The notes below the pieces were generated by a model. The model saw nothing but the letters and a program-made list of their open reading frames with translations. It had not been told where the DNA came from and did no database searches. Below are positions 34,689-46,516 of a stretch of DNA of 64,000 bases, in pieces; the stretch's first letter is position 1, and each line of letters begins with the position of its first letter. The DNA comes from Acinetobacter sp. MB5 (GTDB lineage: Bacteria; Pseudomonadota; Gammaproteobacteria; Pseudomonadales; Moraxellaceae), in the NCBI RefSeq assembly GCF_003261585.1, contig NZ_POVU01000007.1, positions 1-64,000 on the forward strand, written 5' to 3'. The position numbers were made by a program, and so were the translations under genes.

Positions 34689-34949
<261 letters not shown>

Positions 34950-34989
34950 TAGCTTCATTTCTAAACCCATAGAACTTTGAGGAATAGTA

Positions 34990-35460
34990 ATGGATATTAA
35001 CGCAACATTGATTGGCCAAGCGATTGCATTTGCGATTTTCGTCGCATTCTGCATGAAGTTTGTTTGGCCACCACTAATCAATGCGATTAGTGAGCGTCAG
35101 CGTAAAATCGCTGATGGCTTAAATGCTGCTGAAAAAGCTAAAGCTGACCTTGCTGATGCACAAGCACAAGTTAAGGCAGAATTAGACGCAGCGAAAGCAC
35201 AAGCGGCTCAATTGATCGAACAAGCGAACCGTCGTGCAGCGCAATTGGTCGAAGAAGCGCGTACTCAAGCATCTGCTGAAGGTGAGCGTATTCGTCAACA
35301 AGCGAAAGAAGCTGTTGATACAGAAATCAATTCTGCTCGCGAAGAATTACGTCAACAAGTTGCTGCTTTGGCAGTTGATGGTGCAGAGAAAATTCTTAAC
35401 CAGAAAGTTGACGCAGAAGCTCACAATGCCATGCTGACTCAGCTGGCTGCTAAACTTTAA
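34990..35460 (+). CDS. atpF: ATP synthase subunit b
   Basis: The 156-residue stator subunit has one N-terminal membrane helix ([19 protein letters not shown]) and a long charged coiled coil rich in Ala, Glu, Gln and Lys. It links subunit a to F1. The length equals that of the Escherichia coli b subunit. Confidence 0.97.
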   Translation: MDINATLIGQAIAFAIFVAFCMKFVWPPLINAISERQRKIADGLNAAEKAKADLADAQAQVKAELDAAKAQAAQLIEQANRRAAQLVEEARTQASAEGERIRQQAKEAVDTEINSAREELRQQVAALAVDGAEKILNQKVDAEAHNAMLTQLAAKL

Positions 35461-35471
35461 GCGAGGGAAAC

Positions 35472-36008
35472 ATGGCTGAACTCTTGACGTTGGCACGCCC
35501 GTACGCCAAAGCAGCATTTGCTTACGCTTCTGAGCAAGGTGCAACTGACAATTGGTCGAATGCGTTACAAGTGCTCAGTGCTGCGGTGCAAGACGAAGCA
35601 TTTTCCGCTTATTTAAATCGCCCTGAGCTTACTCCAGTGGAGCAAGTAGAGCTTTTTGCTAAAGTTTTAGTTGAAGAACAAACGCAAGCTGTGTCGAATT
35701 TTTTGACATTGCTTGCGGACAACGACCGTTTGGCGTTGCTTCCTGAAATTGCAGCAGAATATGAACAGCTTAAATCACAGAATAACAACACGGTTGATGT
35801 CGTAATTGAATCGGCATTCCCGTTAACTTCTGTTCAGGAACAGTTGCTTGCACATGCGTTAGAAAAACGTTTTAACGCAGCAGTTAATGTTTCTGTTGAA
35901 GTAAATCCTGCGCTCATTGCAGGAGTTGTGATTCGTGCAGGCGATCAAGTGATAGATGACTCTGCGCTTAACAAGCTTGAAAAAATGCGGACTCGTCTTC
36001 TTGCCTAA
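35472..36008 (+). CDS. atpH: ATP synthase subunit delta
   Basis: The 178-residue protein has the delta/OSCP pattern: A-R-P-Y-A-K-A-A-F at the start and [12 protein letters not shown] near the end. It joins the b stalk to the top of F1. It starts 11 bases after atpF. Confidence 0.97.
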   Translation: MAELLTLARPYAKAAFAYASEQGATDNWSNALQVLSAAVQDEAFSAYLNRPELTPVEQVELFAKVLVEEQTQAVSNFLTLLADNDRLALLPEIAAEYEQLKSQNNNTVDVVIESAFPLTSVQEQLLAHALEKRFNAAVNVSVEVNPALIAGVVIRAGDQVIDDSALNKLEKMRTRLLA

Positions 36009-36049
36009 AGCAAAAAGACTGAACTATTAAAAGATTGAGGAATAGCGCA

Positions 36050-37594
36050 ATGCAACAACTGAATCCATCCGAGATCAGTGCGCTCATTAAACAGCGTATC
36101 AGCGATCTGGACACCAGCGCGACCGCTAAAAATGAAGGCACCATTGTTATGGTGTCTGACGGTATCGTGCGTATTCACGGTCTTGCTGATGCAATGTACG
36201 GTGAAATGATCGAATTTGACGGCGGCTTATTTGGTATGGCACTGAACCTAGAACAGGATTCAGTGGGTGCCGTTGTTTTAGGTAACTACCTAAGCCTTCA
36301 AGAAGGTCAAAAAGCTCGTTGTACAGGTCGTGTATTAGAAGTTCCAGTTGGTCCTGAACTTCTTGGCCGTGTCGTAGACGCTTTGGGTAACCCAATTGAT
36401 GGTAAAGGCCCTATTGATGCAAAACTGACTGATGCTGTTGAAAAAGTAGCACCAGGTGTAATTTGGCGTCAGTCTGTCGACGAACCTGTTCAAACTGGTT
36501 ATAAATCAGTTGATACCATGATCCCTGTTGGTCGTGGTCAGCGTGAGTTGATTATTGGTGACCGTCAAACTGGTAAAACAGCAATGGCGATCGATGCGAT
36601 CATCGCTCAGAAAAACTCTGGCATTAAATGTGTATACGTAGCAATTGGTCAAAAACAATCGACTATCGCTAACGTAGTACGCAAGCTAGAAGAAACTGGC
36701 GCTATGGCGTACACCACTGTTGTCGCTGCTGCGGCTGCTGATCCTGCTGCAATGCAGTATTTGGCTCCGTACTCTGGCTGTACAATGGGTGAATACTTCC
36801 GTGACCGCGGTGAAGATGCGTTGATCATTTATGATGACTTGTCTAAACAAGCAGTTGCGTATCGTCAAATTTCATTGCTTTTACGTCGTCCACCAGGTCG
36901 TGAAGCATACCCAGGTGACGTATTCTATCTTCACTCACGTCTTCTTGAACGTGCTTCTCGTGTATCTGCTGACTATGTTGAGCAATTCACGAAAGGTGAA
37001 GTTAAAGGTCAAACTGGTTCATTGACTGCATTGCCAATCATTGAAACGCAAGCAGGTGACGTATCAGCATTCGTACCAACCAACGTAATTTCGATTACTG
37101 ACGGTCAGATCTTCCTTGAAACTTCGTTGTTTAACGCAGGTATCCGTCCTGCTGTGAACGCGGGTATTTCTGTATCGCGTGTTGGTGGTTCTGCTCAAAC
37201 CAAAATCATCAAAAAATTGTCAGGTGGTATCCGTACTGCTTTGGCACAATACCGTGAATTGGCAGCGTTTGCTCAGTTCGCTTCTGACCTTGACGAAGCA
37301 ACTCGTAAGCAACTTGAACATGGTCAACGTGTAACTGAGTTAATGAAGCAAAAACAATATGCTCCTTACTCAATTGCAGACCAAGCTGTTTCAATTTATG
37401 CATCTAACGAAGGCTATATGGCTGACGTAGAAGTGAAGAAAATCGTTGCATTTGATGCTGCGTTAATTGCTTACTTCCGTTCAGAACATGCTGCGTTAAT
37501 GCAAAAAATCGATGAAACTGGCAATTATGACAAAGACATCGAAGCTGCATTCAAAGCAGGTATTGAGAGCTTCAAAGCGACTCAAACTTACTAA
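36050..37594 (+). CDS. atpA: ATP synthase subunit alpha
   Basis: From the ATG at 36050 (GAGGAAT upstream) the product is 514 residues, starting M-Q-Q-L-N-P-S-E-I. It has Walker A G-D-R-Q-T-G-K-T and the regulatory nucleotide-site pattern of alpha. A TTG at 36035 in frame is not a credible start. It forms the non-catalytic sites of the F1 hexamer. Confidence 0.98.
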   Translation: MQQLNPSEISALIKQRISDLDTSATAKNEGTIVMVSDGIVRIHGLADAMYGEMIEFDGGLFGMALNLEQDSVGAVVLGNYLSLQEGQKARCTGRVLEVPVGPELLGRVVDALGNPIDGKGPIDAKLTDAVEKVAPGVIWRQSVDEPVQTGYKSVDTMIPVGRGQRELIIGDRQTGKTAMAIDAIIAQKNSGIKCVYVAIGQKQSTIANVVRKLEETGAMAYTTVVAAAAADPAAMQYLAPYSGCTMGEYFRDRGEDALIIYDDLSKQAVAYRQISLLLRRPPGREAYPGDVFYLHSRLLERASRVSADYVEQFTKGEVKGQTGSLTALPIIETQAGDVSAFVPTNVISITDGQIFLETSLFNAGIRPAVNAGISVSRVGGSAQTKIIKKLSGGIRTALAQYRELAAFAQFASDLDEATRKQLEHGQRVTELMKQKQYAPYSIADQAVSIYASNEGYMADVEVKKIVAFDAALIAYFRSEHAALMQKIDETGNYDKDIEAAFKAGIESFKATQTY

Positions 37595-37631
37595 GTTTTT
37601 AGTTAGGTTTGGTTCACGGATCAACCTTCGG

Positions 37632-37647
37632 AAGCCCGAAAGGGCTT
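37632..37647 (+). promoter_or_regulatory. Intercistronic hairpin between atpA and atpG
   Basis: AAGCCC-GAAA-GGGCTT is a stable GNRA tetraloop hairpin in the 73-base atpA-atpG gap. It is not followed by a T-run. It probably affects mRNA stability or relative translation within the operon. Confidence 0.55.
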
Positions 37648-37667
37648 TCGATTACTAGGTTAAGCGT

Positions 37668-38537
37668 ATGGCAAATTTAAAAGAAATTCGCGCCAAAGTA
37701 GCTAGTATCAAGAGCACGCAAAAGATTACTCGCGCGATGCAAATGGTAGCTGCTTCTAAAATGCGTCGTGCGCAAGAGCGCATGGCTCAGGGCCGTCCGT
37801 ATGCCGATAATATGCGCCGTGTAATTGCTCACTTGGTACAAGCGAATCCTGAATATAAACACCGTTATATGGTTGACCGCCCAGTTAAGCGTGTTGGCTA
37901 TATCGTTGTGTCTTCGGATCGTGGTTTGGCAGGTGGCTTGAACATTAACTTGTTCAAGAAAGTTGTGCAGCATGTCAAAGCACAACAAGAGCAGTCAATT
38001 GAAGTTGAATTTGCTTTGATTGGTCAAAAAGCGGTTTCGTTTTTTAAGAGTTACGGCGGTAAAGTGCTCGGTGCTACGACCCAAATTGGTGATGCACCAA
38101 GTTTGGAACAGTTAACTGGCTCAGTGCAAATCATGCTTGATGCATTTGATAAAGGCGAATTAGATCGTATCTACCTCGTTTCAAATGGTTTCGTCAACGC
38201 AATGACACAAAAGCCTAAAGTTGAACAACTAGTTCCTTTAGCACCAGCTGAAGAAAGCGATGACCTCAACCGTCAATATGGTTGGGATTACATCTACGAA
38301 CCAGAAGCAGAAGAATTGTTAAATGGTTTGTTGGTTCGCTATATCGAGTCTATGGTTTATCAGGGCGTGATCGAAAACGTTGCCTGTGAGCAGTCTGCAC
38401 GTATGGTTGCAATGAAAGCAGCAACCGATAACGCAGGTCAGCTTATTAAAGACCTACAACTCATTTACAACAAGCTGCGTCAAGCCGCGATTACTCAGGA
38501 AATTTCCGAGATCGTTGGCGGTGCCGCTGCCGTTTAA
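37668..38537 (+). CDS. atpG: ATP synthase subunit gamma
   Basis: The 289-residue rotor shaft has the N-terminal [17 protein letters not shown] coil and the C-terminal [12 protein letters not shown] coil. [12 protein letters not shown] lies between them. It turns inside the alpha3-beta3 ring. Confidence 0.98.
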   Translation: MANLKEIRAKVASIKSTQKITRAMQMVAASKMRRAQERMAQGRPYADNMRRVIAHLVQANPEYKHRYMVDRPVKRVGYIVVSSDRGLAGGLNINLFKKVVQHVKAQQEQSIEVEFALIGQKAVSFFKSYGGKVLGATTQIGDAPSLEQLTGSVQIMLDAFDKGELDRIYLVSNGFVNAMTQKPKVEQLVPLAPAEESDDLNRQYGWDYIYEPEAEELLNGLLVRYIESMVYQGVIENVACEQSARMVAMKAATDNAGQLIKDLQLIYNKLRQAAITQEISEIVGGAAAV

Positions 38538-38551
38538 CATTATTAGTTTGA

Positions 38552-39961
<1,410 letters not shown>

Positions 39962-39988
39962 TTAGCTACTCTAATTTAGGAGATTCTC

Positions 39989-40408
39989 ATGGCGACTATG
40001 CAATGTGATGTCGTAAGTGTGAAAGAGTCGATTTACTCTGGACAAGTTACGATGTTAATCGCAAAAGGTGCAGGTGGTGAGCTAGGTATTTTACCTGGAC
40101 ATGCGCCGCTTGTAACTTTACTCCAACCTGGCCCGATTCGTGTTCAGTTGGAAAATGGTACAGAAGAAATCGTCTATGTATCAGGTGGTGTTTTAGAAGT
40201 TCAACCTCATGTTGTGACTGTGCTTGCAGATACTGCAATCCGTGCTGACAACTTGGATGAAGCTGCAATTTTAGAAGCGCGTAAAAACGCTGAACAATTG
40301 CTTGCGAACCAAAAAAGTGATTTGGACTCGGCTGCTGCATTGGCTGCACTTGCAGAAACTGCTGCTCAGCTTGAAACTATCCGTAAAATCAAAAACCGCG
40401 CTCAATAA
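39989..40408 (+). CDS. atpC: ATP synthase subunit epsilon
   Basis: The 139-residue subunit has a beta-sandwich (GGELGILPGHAPLVTLLQPG) and a two-helix C-terminal domain that can inhibit ATP hydrolysis. It ends the operon, 18 bases before the terminator stem. Confidence 0.97.
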   Translation: MATMQCDVVSVKESIYSGQVTMLIAKGAGGELGILPGHAPLVTLLQPGPIRVQLENGTEEIVYVSGGVLEVQPHVVTVLADTAIRADNLDEAAILEARKNAEQLLANQKSDLDSAAALAALAETAAQLETIRKIKNRAQ

Positions 40409-40425
40409 GCAGCGGTTTGAGATTG

Positions 40426-40455
40426 AAAAAGCCACTCGAAAGAGTGGCTTTTTTT
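40426..40455 (+). terminator. Terminator of the atp operon
   Basis: AAAAAGCCACTC-GAAA-GAGTGGCTTTTTTT is a perfect stem with GNRA loop and T-run. Confidence 0.93.
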
Positions 40456-40609
40456 ATGTGCGTTTGTTCGAAATCTGGTGATTTTTACAGATTTCACTCA
40501 CGGGTGCATTGGGTTTCTAAGTACAGAATTTTAGATGTGTTATGCCAAGGTCGAGCCTGAATTTGTATCATTCTATGGTATAAGAGAAGTCTATGCTGGC
40601 AGGTTAAAC

Positions 40610-40918
40610 ATGATGAAACTTATTGAAATCGAACCTCATTTTTGGGAACTGTACCAAAATCAAGAACAATTGTATTTGAGTGTGAGCGTGGACAATAGTG
40701 CTGTCACTTATAATTGGGACTTACATTTGACTGAAGCGCAGCAACAAGCTTACCAGCAACAGGGGCGAGAAAGTATAGTGGAGCTTGCCAAACAAATTGT
40801 TGCAGCAGTTTTTCGTGGTGACTTTTCATTTGTTGAAAAGCATGACACGACAGCAGAAGAAAAAGCAGCGATTTTCGCCGCCTTTAAACAATGGCGAGAG
40901 GCGCAGAAGCAGGATTAA
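40610..40918 (+). CDS. Hypothetical protein, about 100 residues
   Basis: I start at the ATG-ATG pair 40610 with AGG upstream. The frame is open further left but lacks a ribosome-binding site. The product (MMKLIEIEPHFWELYQ...) is a small cytoplasmic protein with no family I recognise. It converges on the P-loop kinase gene with a 4-base overlap. Conserved-looking aromatic and acidic residues suggest a folded domain. Function is unknown. Confidence 0.65.
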   Translation: MMKLIEIEPHFWELYQNQEQLYLSVSVDNSAVTYNWDLHLTEAQQQAYQQQGRESIVELAKQIVAAVFRGDFSFVEKHDTTAEEKAAIFAAFKQWREAQKQD

Positions 40919-41373
40919 TTTTCGGGAATTTCATGTCTGCATTGAATCAAAAATTCTCCATGCGTACTGCTGATTTGCACCTGATAAATTTCGTCAAATC
41001 CTTCACTCAACTGAGGTGCTTGTAAACGCCGATGAGTCGCTCGCACGCCTTTTTCTGGAATACAAGCTTTGCCTTGACGTTGCAGATTGCGCATTAAAGC
41101 ACTCTCCAGAGAAGTTTGAAAATAATAGGCAATGATTTGAAAGCCAGCCTGTTTAGCTTGATGGATATATCGAGCACGATCTTCAGCAGAAACATTGGTG
41201 TTATCAATCACGCATTTTGTTTTAGAGGCGAGACAAGCTTCAAAAATCAATTTTTCCCGATGCCGAGTTTTCAGCATGTCTAAATTAATACGTAAATGTG
41301 TATGATAGAAATATTGCTGATAAAACGTTGATTTTCCAGCGGCTTGAATGCCAATAAAAAGAATAAGTTGCAT
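40915..41373 (-). CDS. Small P-loop kinase (polynucleotide-kinase-like AAA)
   Basis: The 152-residue protein starts L-I-L-F-I-G-I-Q-A-A-G-K-S-T (Walker A). It continues with I-N-L-D-M-L-K, V-I-D-N-T-N-V-S-A-E-D-R and a Walker-B-like I-I-A-Y-Y-F. The D-N-T-N motif matches the kinase domain of polynucleotide kinase-phosphatase. The substrate may be a nucleic acid 5' end or a small molecule. It is a single-domain form without phosphatase. Confidence 0.8.
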   Translation of the reverse strand: MQLILFIGIQAAGKSTFYQQYFYHTHLRINLDMLKTRHREKLIFEACLASKTKCVIDNTNVSAEDRARYIHQAKQAGFQIIAYYFQTSLESALMRNLQRQGKACIPEKGVRATHRRLQAPQLSEGFDEIYQVQISSTHGEFLIQCRHEIPEN

Positions 41374-41577
41374 ATAAGAAGTTGGAATAGGGCATATTAA
41401 GTTTAATGTAAGGAATTATGCAGTTTTTTGCTCATAAATCTAAAGTGGTTTTTGGTTGGGGCGCTTGTAATTTTTAAGGTTGTTGCTAGGGCAAATAAAA
41501 TTCTAGAGGGACTATTTGCTTTTTATTATTGGCTTGGCCTATTTGAAATTTTTGAGATCAATCGTGATGTACAGAAT

Positions 41578-41606
41578 AAAAAAAGAGGGCTTAATGCCCT
41601 CTTTTT
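41578..41606. terminator. Bidirectional terminator
   Basis: GAGGGC-TTAAT-GCCCTC is flanked by seven A residues on the left and five T residues on the right. It mainly serves the RcnB-like gene on the minus strand. Confidence 0.85.
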
Positions 41607-41617
41607 AAGAGAATAGA

Positions 41618-41911
41618 TTAATAATGAACTACTCTTACAACATGATGGTTGTGAACGTTGATTAATACATATTTGTGGTCGACTTTATACCATTGCTGAT
41701 GGCGTCCAGGGCGTGGTAATTTTTTGAAGTGACGGTAATCTACTGCGTGCGCACGTTTAAAGTGAGCAGGTGGTGCAGCATGTCCAACACGCCATTCTGT
41801 AGTAGTGACGGTCTTTTTGACATAGTGTGGGTCATTTGGATGTGCAAACACTGAACCAGCAGCTAAAGTTGCAGATACGGTTAAAATGATTCCTTGGACT
41901 AAACGTTTCAT
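41618..41911 (-). CDS. RcnB-like periplasmic protein
   Basis: I use the ATG at 41911 behind GGAGA, giving 97 residues. A four-residue upstream extension is unlikely. There is a signal peptide (LVQGIILTVSATLAAGSVFA). The mature part is His-, Arg- and Tyr-rich (HPNDPHYVKK, HFKRAHAVDYRHFKKLPRPGRHQQWYKVDHKY). This resembles RcnB-type nickel/cobalt homeostasis proteins. The metal role is inferred from family. Confidence 0.75.
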   Translation of the reverse strand: MKRLVQGIILTVSATLAAGSVFAHPNDPHYVKKTVTTTEWRVGHAAPPAHFKRAHAVDYRHFKKLPRPGRHQQWYKVDHKYVLINVHNHHVVRVVHY

Positions 41912-42089
41912 AGAATTCTCCACTTGTTTTATTACTGTTGTTTCGACAGTTTTATTTAAACAGATTTATGGCAGATGCCAATGAATATTATGTTGGAACA
42001 GTTTTAAAACCATGAACAGACCATGAAAACATGGCCGAGAAATGTAAACTTAGATTAATTCTTTAGTATTTATGAAAGTATAAATCAAT

Positions 42090-42126
42090 AAAAAATAGAG
42101 TAAATCTGCTTGGATTTACTCTATTT
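42090..42126 (-). terminator. Terminator of the glutathione peroxidase gene
   Basis: AAATAGAGTAAATC and GATTTACTCTATTT form a perfect 14-bp stem around TGCTTG, followed by a T-run on the minus strand just after the stop codon. Confidence 0.9.
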
Positions 42127-42133
42127 AAAAATT

Positions 42134-42679
42134 TTATTTGGCAAGTTCAGCTTCAATTGCGCTGACAATACGTTCATCATCGGCAGTGATGTCTGGTGCA
42201 AAACGTGCCACGATGTCACCATTTTTGCCAATCAGGAATTTCTCAAAGTTCCAAAGAATTTCAGGCTTTGGATTTGGTGTTAAGCCATATTCAACCAAAT
42301 CTTTCCACCAAGGGCCTTCACCAATACGCTCTGGTTGTGCCGCAATCAGTGCTTGATAAAGTGGGTGTTTATCTTCACCAGCAACTGAAATTTTCGCAAA
42401 TAATGGAAAATCGATTTGATAATTAACAGAACAGAACTGTTGAATTTCTTCATCGGTGCCTGGTTCTTGTGCCAAGAAATTGTTCGCAGGGAAGCCCAGA
42501 ATCTCTAAACCTTCAGCTTGTTTAGCCTGATACAGTTTTTCCAAGCCTTCGTATTGAGGGGTTAAACCACATTTAGATGCAACATTAACGACTAACAAGA
42601 CTTTGCCTTGGTACGGTGCAAGCGTTGTTGCTTCACCTGTAATGGTGTTTACAGGAATTTCATAAATAGACTGGTTCAT
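42134..42679 (-). CDS. Glutathione peroxidase family protein
   Basis: The 181-residue protein has the catalytic region V-N-V-A-S-K-C-G-L-T with Cys in place of selenocysteine. It also has L-G-F-P-A-N-N-F and a W-N-F-E-K-F tryptophan site. It reduces peroxides, often with thioredoxin as donor in bacteria. The gene is monocistronic. Confidence 0.93.
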   Translation of the reverse strand: MNQSIYEIPVNTITGEATTLAPYQGKVLLVVNVASKCGLTPQYEGLEKLYQAKQAEGLEILGFPANNFLAQEPGTDEEIQQFCSVNYQIDFPLFAKISVAGEDKHPLYQALIAAQPERIGEGPWWKDLVEYGLTPNPKPEILWNFEKFLIGKNGDIVARFAPDITADDERIVSAIEAELAK

Positions 42680-42749
42680 GGTGCAATCCTTAAAAATTAG
42701 ACTAATGTTTTAAAATGATTTTTTGTTAAAAACAAGCAGATTTACGTGA

Positions 42750-43517
42750 CTAGCGTTCCACGCGCATTTCCGTAGGGGTTTTTCCTATATAACGTCGAAA
42801 AAATGCAATAAAACTGGAGCTATGGCGAAAGCCAAGCAAGTAGGCAATCTGTTTAATGCTTTGCCCTTGTTTCAGCAAACATACCGCATGAATAATTTTG
42901 GCACGGTTACGCCATTCGGAAATGGATAATCGCAGTTCTTGCTGACTTAAACGTAATAAATGTCGTTCGCTGATTTGAAAAGGGGCAAGCAGATTTTGAA
43001 TTGAATGCTGAAAATTGGATAGCTCATTCAGCTTTGCCAAAATAGGCTGTAAAACAGGGTGGCTACTTTGCGGGAGATAATGATCATAACTGTCGGCAAA
43101 GCGAAGTTGATCAAAAATCACCTGTAATAGATGCTGATATTGCTGCGGGTAATTGTGGCGGATCAGCAGTGCTTCCTTGACCAAAGCATGTAGCAGGGGG
43201 AGAGTGACCAAGGTTTGACACTGTGGACTGAGGTGTTGCGCCAGATCAGGATGAATACGAATGCAGATAAAATGCGTGACATCCTGATGAACCGCAAGAC
43301 AACCATGTTCTGTCTGTGGAGGTAGCCACAGCCCATAATTGGGTGGGGCTAGGTAGAGTTCATCTCGAATTTGCAGTTGTAAAATGCCATCCAGACTAAA
43401 ATTGAAGTCGCCCCACAGACAGCAATGCATCGAAATCTGTTCATTGGCTTGAAAGAAAAATTCATGAATTTCAATCAGGTCACTTAAGTTTTTCAGATTT
43501 GATGGATGATTCATCAT
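42750..43517 (-). CDS. AraC-family transcriptional regulator
   Basis: The 255-residue protein has an N-terminal cupin-like sensing domain (FSLDGILQLQIRDELYLAPPNYGLWLPP) and a C-terminal double helix-turn-helix (ISEWRNRAKIIHAVCLLKQGQSIKQIAYLLGF). It then has the family-typical S-S-F-I-A-F-F-R-R-Y-I-G-K-T-P. It starts 6 bases after the MFS gene, so it is co-transcribed with the exporter it probably regulates. Confidence 0.9.
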   Translation of the reverse strand: MMNHPSNLKNLSDLIEIHEFFFQANEQISMHCCLWGDFNFSLDGILQLQIRDELYLAPPNYGLWLPPQTEHGCLAVHQDVTHFICIRIHPDLAQHLSPQCQTLVTLPLLHALVKEALLIRHNYPQQYQHLLQVIFDQLRFADSYDHYLPQSSHPVLQPILAKLNELSNFQHSIQNLLAPFQISERHLLRLSQQELRLSISEWRNRAKIIHAVCLLKQGQSIKQIAYLLGFRHSSSFIAFFRRYIGKTPTEMRVER

Positions 43518-43523
43518 TTACTC

Positions 43524-44735
43524 TCAGGATTCGCAGCTCACTTTAGGATTGTTTAATCCTCGGGTCAGGGTAAATAAGGCAATCAGTGCCAAGACAATAA
43601 AACTGAGCACACTGTAGATCAGGGTACTTTCATTATAGAGATCAACCACGATGCCGCCAAATAATGAACCGACCGCAATCATCACCTGAAACATCCCCAC
43701 AAATAAAGGCATACCTTTTTCTACCGCATCACCTGCGTGCAGGAACATCCAGATATTGGCTGTGGTCGGGAATGCGCCAAACGCAAAGCCCCATAATGCC
43801 GTTAAAGTCAGCGCTCCAAATAAGCCAGTTGCAAATACAGGGAAACTGAAGAAGACGATCGCAAAGCATAAACCCACAAAGGCAAGGGTATAACGAATAT
43901 TGAGATTTCCGCTATAACCTGCAAAGGCATTTCCAAAAATTCCTGCAATACCGTAGAGCAACAATAGACTGCTAATGGTTGAACTACTAAAACCTGCAAT
44001 ATGTTTGAAGAACGGTGCGAGATAGCTATAGGCACAGAAGTGGGCTAAACCAATTAGTAGCACAATCACGATACCACGTCGTGCCTTGCTGACCCGAAGT
44101 AAGGCGGGTAAATCGCTGAAACGAATTGCTGATTCTGGTAACAGTTTAGGTAAGCAAAAGACTTGTAAAATCAGGACTAAAAATCCAATTGCAGCATTGA
44201 TGGCAAAGGCACTACGCCAACCGTATAAGCCACTTAACCAAGTCCCAATTGGCACACCCAATACAGTTGCAAAAGTAACACCAGTCATGACCACCGCAGT
44301 GGCTTTGGCAATCGGTAACTGTGCAGGTGCAAGTTTGCCACTTAAGGCGATTGCAGTTGCCCAAAAACCACCAATCGAGATCCCTAAAACCAAACGACTG
44401 AGCAACACAATATGAAAATTGCTGGCGAGTGCGGTAATGGTATTGGCAACTACCATAATTGCCGTAAGCACAATCAACACATAGCGACGGTCGAGCTGCT
44501 TAAACCAAACAGGGAGCAGTGGCGCGGCAAAGGCAGCCATTACCCCAGGTAAGGTAATCACCAAACCTGCTGTGCCTGTTGAAATCTGTAAATCACTGGC
44601 AACATTATTTAAAACGCCAACGGGTAAAAATTCACTGGTGACCAACACAAAAGCAGCAATGGCAACCGTCAAAATGGCGAGCCAACTGCCTTGAGTGGGG
44701 GAAGATTGCTGTTCTGAGACCACGGAAGTGGGCAT
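43524..44735 (-). CDS. MFS efflux transporter (SotB/arabinose-efflux type)
   Basis: I start at the ATG at 44735, preceded by AGGATG; the upstream TTG is not a good start. The 403-residue protein has 12 hydrophobic segments and the MFS loop motif W-F-K-Q-L-D-R-R-Y. It also has R-L-V-L-G-I-S-I-G-G-F-W-A, as in sugar or drug efflux permeases. It is divergent from a TetR gene and shares two palindromic operators with it. The substrate is unknown. Confidence 0.88.
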   Translation of the reverse strand: MPTSVVSEQQSSPTQGSWLAILTVAIAAFVLVTSEFLPVGVLNNVASDLQISTGTAGLVITLPGVMAAFAAPLLPVWFKQLDRRYVLIVLTAIMVVANTITALASNFHIVLLSRLVLGISIGGFWATAIALSGKLAPAQLPIAKATAVVMTGVTFATVLGVPIGTWLSGLYGWRSAFAINAAIGFLVLILQVFCLPKLLPESAIRFSDLPALLRVSKARRGIVIVLLIGLAHFCAYSYLAPFFKHIAGFSSSTISSLLLLYGIAGIFGNAFAGYSGNLNIRYTLAFVGLCFAIVFFSFPVFATGLFGALTLTALWGFAFGAFPTTANIWMFLHAGDAVEKGMPLFVGMFQVMIAVGSLFGGIVVDLYNESTLIYSVLSFIVLALIALFTLTRGLNNPKVSCES

Positions 44736-44766
44736 AAAGGCATCCTGTTTTAACAATAAGAACTAA

Positions 44767-44788
44767 TTTTATAGTGATCACTATAAAA
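44767..44788. promoter_or_regulatory. Perfect palindromic operator between the MFS and TetR genes
   Basis: TTTTATAGTGATCACTATAAAA is a perfect 22-bp palindrome 32 bases upstream of the MFS start. It is a likely binding site for the divergent TetR repressor. Confidence 0.75.
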
Positions 44789-44823
44789 TAAAATAGTTGA
44801 AGAAATTGCTCCCGTCAATTAAT

Positions 44824-44841
44824 TTATAACGGTTGTTATAA
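44824..44841. promoter_or_regulatory. Second dyad immediately before the TetR start
   Basis: TTATAAC-GGTT-GTTATAA is a 7-bp dyad ending 3 bases before the first ATG of the regulator gene. Its half-sites resemble the palindrome at 44767 only loosely. It probably mediates autoregulation. Confidence 0.6.
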
Positions 44842-44843
44842 AA

Positions 44844-45506
44844 ATGGTTATTCCCTGTATGACAGAACACCCTACAGATTTGGCGATACAAGACACGGAT
44901 GTCCAAATCAAAAAAAAACGTGGTCGACCAAAGTGTTTTGACGAACAGCAGGCATTGGAAAAAGCCATGTTGTTGTTTTGGGAGCATGGTTATGAGGCGA
45001 CATCAATTAGTGACTTAACACAGGCTCTACACATTACTGCCCCGAGTCTATACAGTTGCTTTGGTGATAAAGCTTCATTGTTTTATCGCTGCATTGACTA
45101 TTATTTGGAACATGAAGCCTGTCCGATTGTGCCGATTTTTGAGCAGGCAAAAACAGCAAAAGTCGCTTTCGAGATTTATTTATATAACCACTTACAACGC
45201 TTGTTGCAGCCCAATAAACCTGCGGGGTGCATGCTGATTGTTGCTGCTGTCAATTGCTCGGAACAAACCCATGATGTACAGCAGAAAGTTTTAGAGAAGC
45301 GCCTGAAAGAAAAGCAGAAATTGCAGCAGCGGTTACAACAAGGCATTGTGGATGGTGACTTGGCGGCCGATACACCGATTGATGAAATGACTGATTTTTA
45401 TGCCACTGTGATTCAAGGTCTGACCCTGCAAGCGCGTGATGGCTCGACACAGGAACAATTGCATAAAGTGGTTGAGCATGCGATGCGGGTTTGGGACTTA
45501 TTTTAA
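44844..45506 (+). CDS. TetR-family transcriptional regulator
   Basis: The product is up to 220 residues. ATGs at 44844 and 44859 are possible starts. The DNA-binding part is K-K-K-R-G-R-P-K-C-F-D followed by H-G-Y-E-A-T-S-I-S-D-L-T-Q-A-L-H-I-T-A-P-S-L-Y, the TetR helix-turn-helix. The C-terminal ligand domain is typical of AcrR-like members. It is divergent from the MFS-AraC operon and the two dyads lie in between. Confidence 0.92.
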   Translation: MVIPCMTEHPTDLAIQDTDVQIKKKRGRPKCFDEQQALEKAMLLFWEHGYEATSISDLTQALHITAPSLYSCFGDKASLFYRCIDYYLEHEACPIVPIFEQAKTAKVAFEIYLYNHLQRLLQPNKPAGCMLIVAAVNCSEQTHDVQQKVLEKRLKEKQKLQQRLQQGIVDGDLAADTPIDEMTDFYATVIQGLTLQARDGSTQEQLHKVVEHAMRVWDLF

Positions 45507-45607
45507 GCCATGTCGTATTTGCGATATTGATGTCGGGTTTGCAGTATTTCAATCAAATCCGCTGCTCGGCACAATAGTCGTCTGATCCATGATGAAGAGA
45601 AAATGTG

Positions 45608-46516
45608 ATGCAACAACGCCAAACAATCCCGTGGTGGGCATTGGTGCTGCCCTTATTGGCTGTGCTGATTTGGTCACTGAATATTGTGGTGACGAGGTAT
45701 GTTTCAGACTTCATTTCACCTGTCAGTATTAGTTTTTATCGCTGGCTGATTGCTTTCGTGTTACTGACCCCGTTCATGCTACATCGGGCATGGCATGTGC
45801 GAGCGCAGATCCGTCAGCATTTGGGGCAACTGGCGATTTTGGGTGCATTTGGTATGGTGTTGTATCAGGGTATTGCCTATACCGCATCGCATTATACCTC
45901 TGCGACCAACATGGGCATTATTAATGCCTTTATTCCTGTGTTTACCATTTTTGTGTCGATGCTGTTGCTTCGAGATATTCCCAATCGTTTTGCGTTGATA
46001 GGAAGTGCCTTGTCATTTTTTGGATTGCTGTATGTGATCGGACAAGGGAATTTCTCCGCTTTGCTGACATCAGGACATCATTTTGGTGATGCGCTGATGG
46101 TAGTCGCCGTGTTTTTCTATGCATTCTATGGTGTATTTCTGAAAAAATGGCGTTTGAATTTGCCTTTGATGGTCAGTGTCTATCTGCAAATTGCGTTTGC
46201 TTTGCTGTTTCATCTGCCATTTATTGTGTATTTGGGATTGGATGCCTTAAATAGCAAAAATGCGTTAAGTGTAGTGTATGCAGGTGTGTTTCCATCCTTG
46301 TTTGCACCGATTTTATGGATGTTGGCAGTGCAACATTTAGGGCCAAATCGAACCAGTATTTTTATGAATCTTGTGCCTGTGTTTACCGCAGTGATTGCGC
46401 TGATTTGGTTGCATGAGCAATGGACGATTTACCATACGCTAGGTGGCATGATGATCTTGTTGGGCATTGCACTGGCGCAGAAGAAAACCGTGAGCAACGT
46501 GCTGAAACAGGCTTAA
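45608..46516 (+). CDS. EamA/DMT-family transporter
   Basis: The 302-residue protein has ten hydrophobic segments in two EamA repeats (for example P-L-L-A-V-L-I-W-S-L-N-I-V-V-T-R-Y early and I-A-L-I-W-L-H-E-Q-W late). Members export amino acids or other metabolites. The substrate is unknown. The last 4 bases overlap the convergent lipase gene. Confidence 0.9.
   Translation: MQQRQTIPWWALVLPLLAVLIWSLNIVVTRYVSDFISPVSISFYRWLIAFVLLTPFMLHRAWHVRAQIRQHLGQLAILGAFGMVLYQGIAYTASHYTSATNMGIINAFIPVFTIFVSMLLLRDIPNRFALIGSALSFFGLLYVIGQGNFSALLTSGHHFGDALMVVAVFFYAFYGVFLKKWRLNLPLMVSVYLQIAFALLFHLPFIVYLGLDALNSKNALSVVYAGVFPSLFAPILWMLAVQHLGPNRTSIFMNLVPVFTAVIALIWLHEQWTIYHTLGGMMILLGIALAQKKTVSNVLKQA

Noticed and set aside
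41428..41616. 62-codon hydrophobic frame
   Set aside because: It needs a TTG start, lacks a ribosome-binding site and runs through the terminator at 41578-41606.
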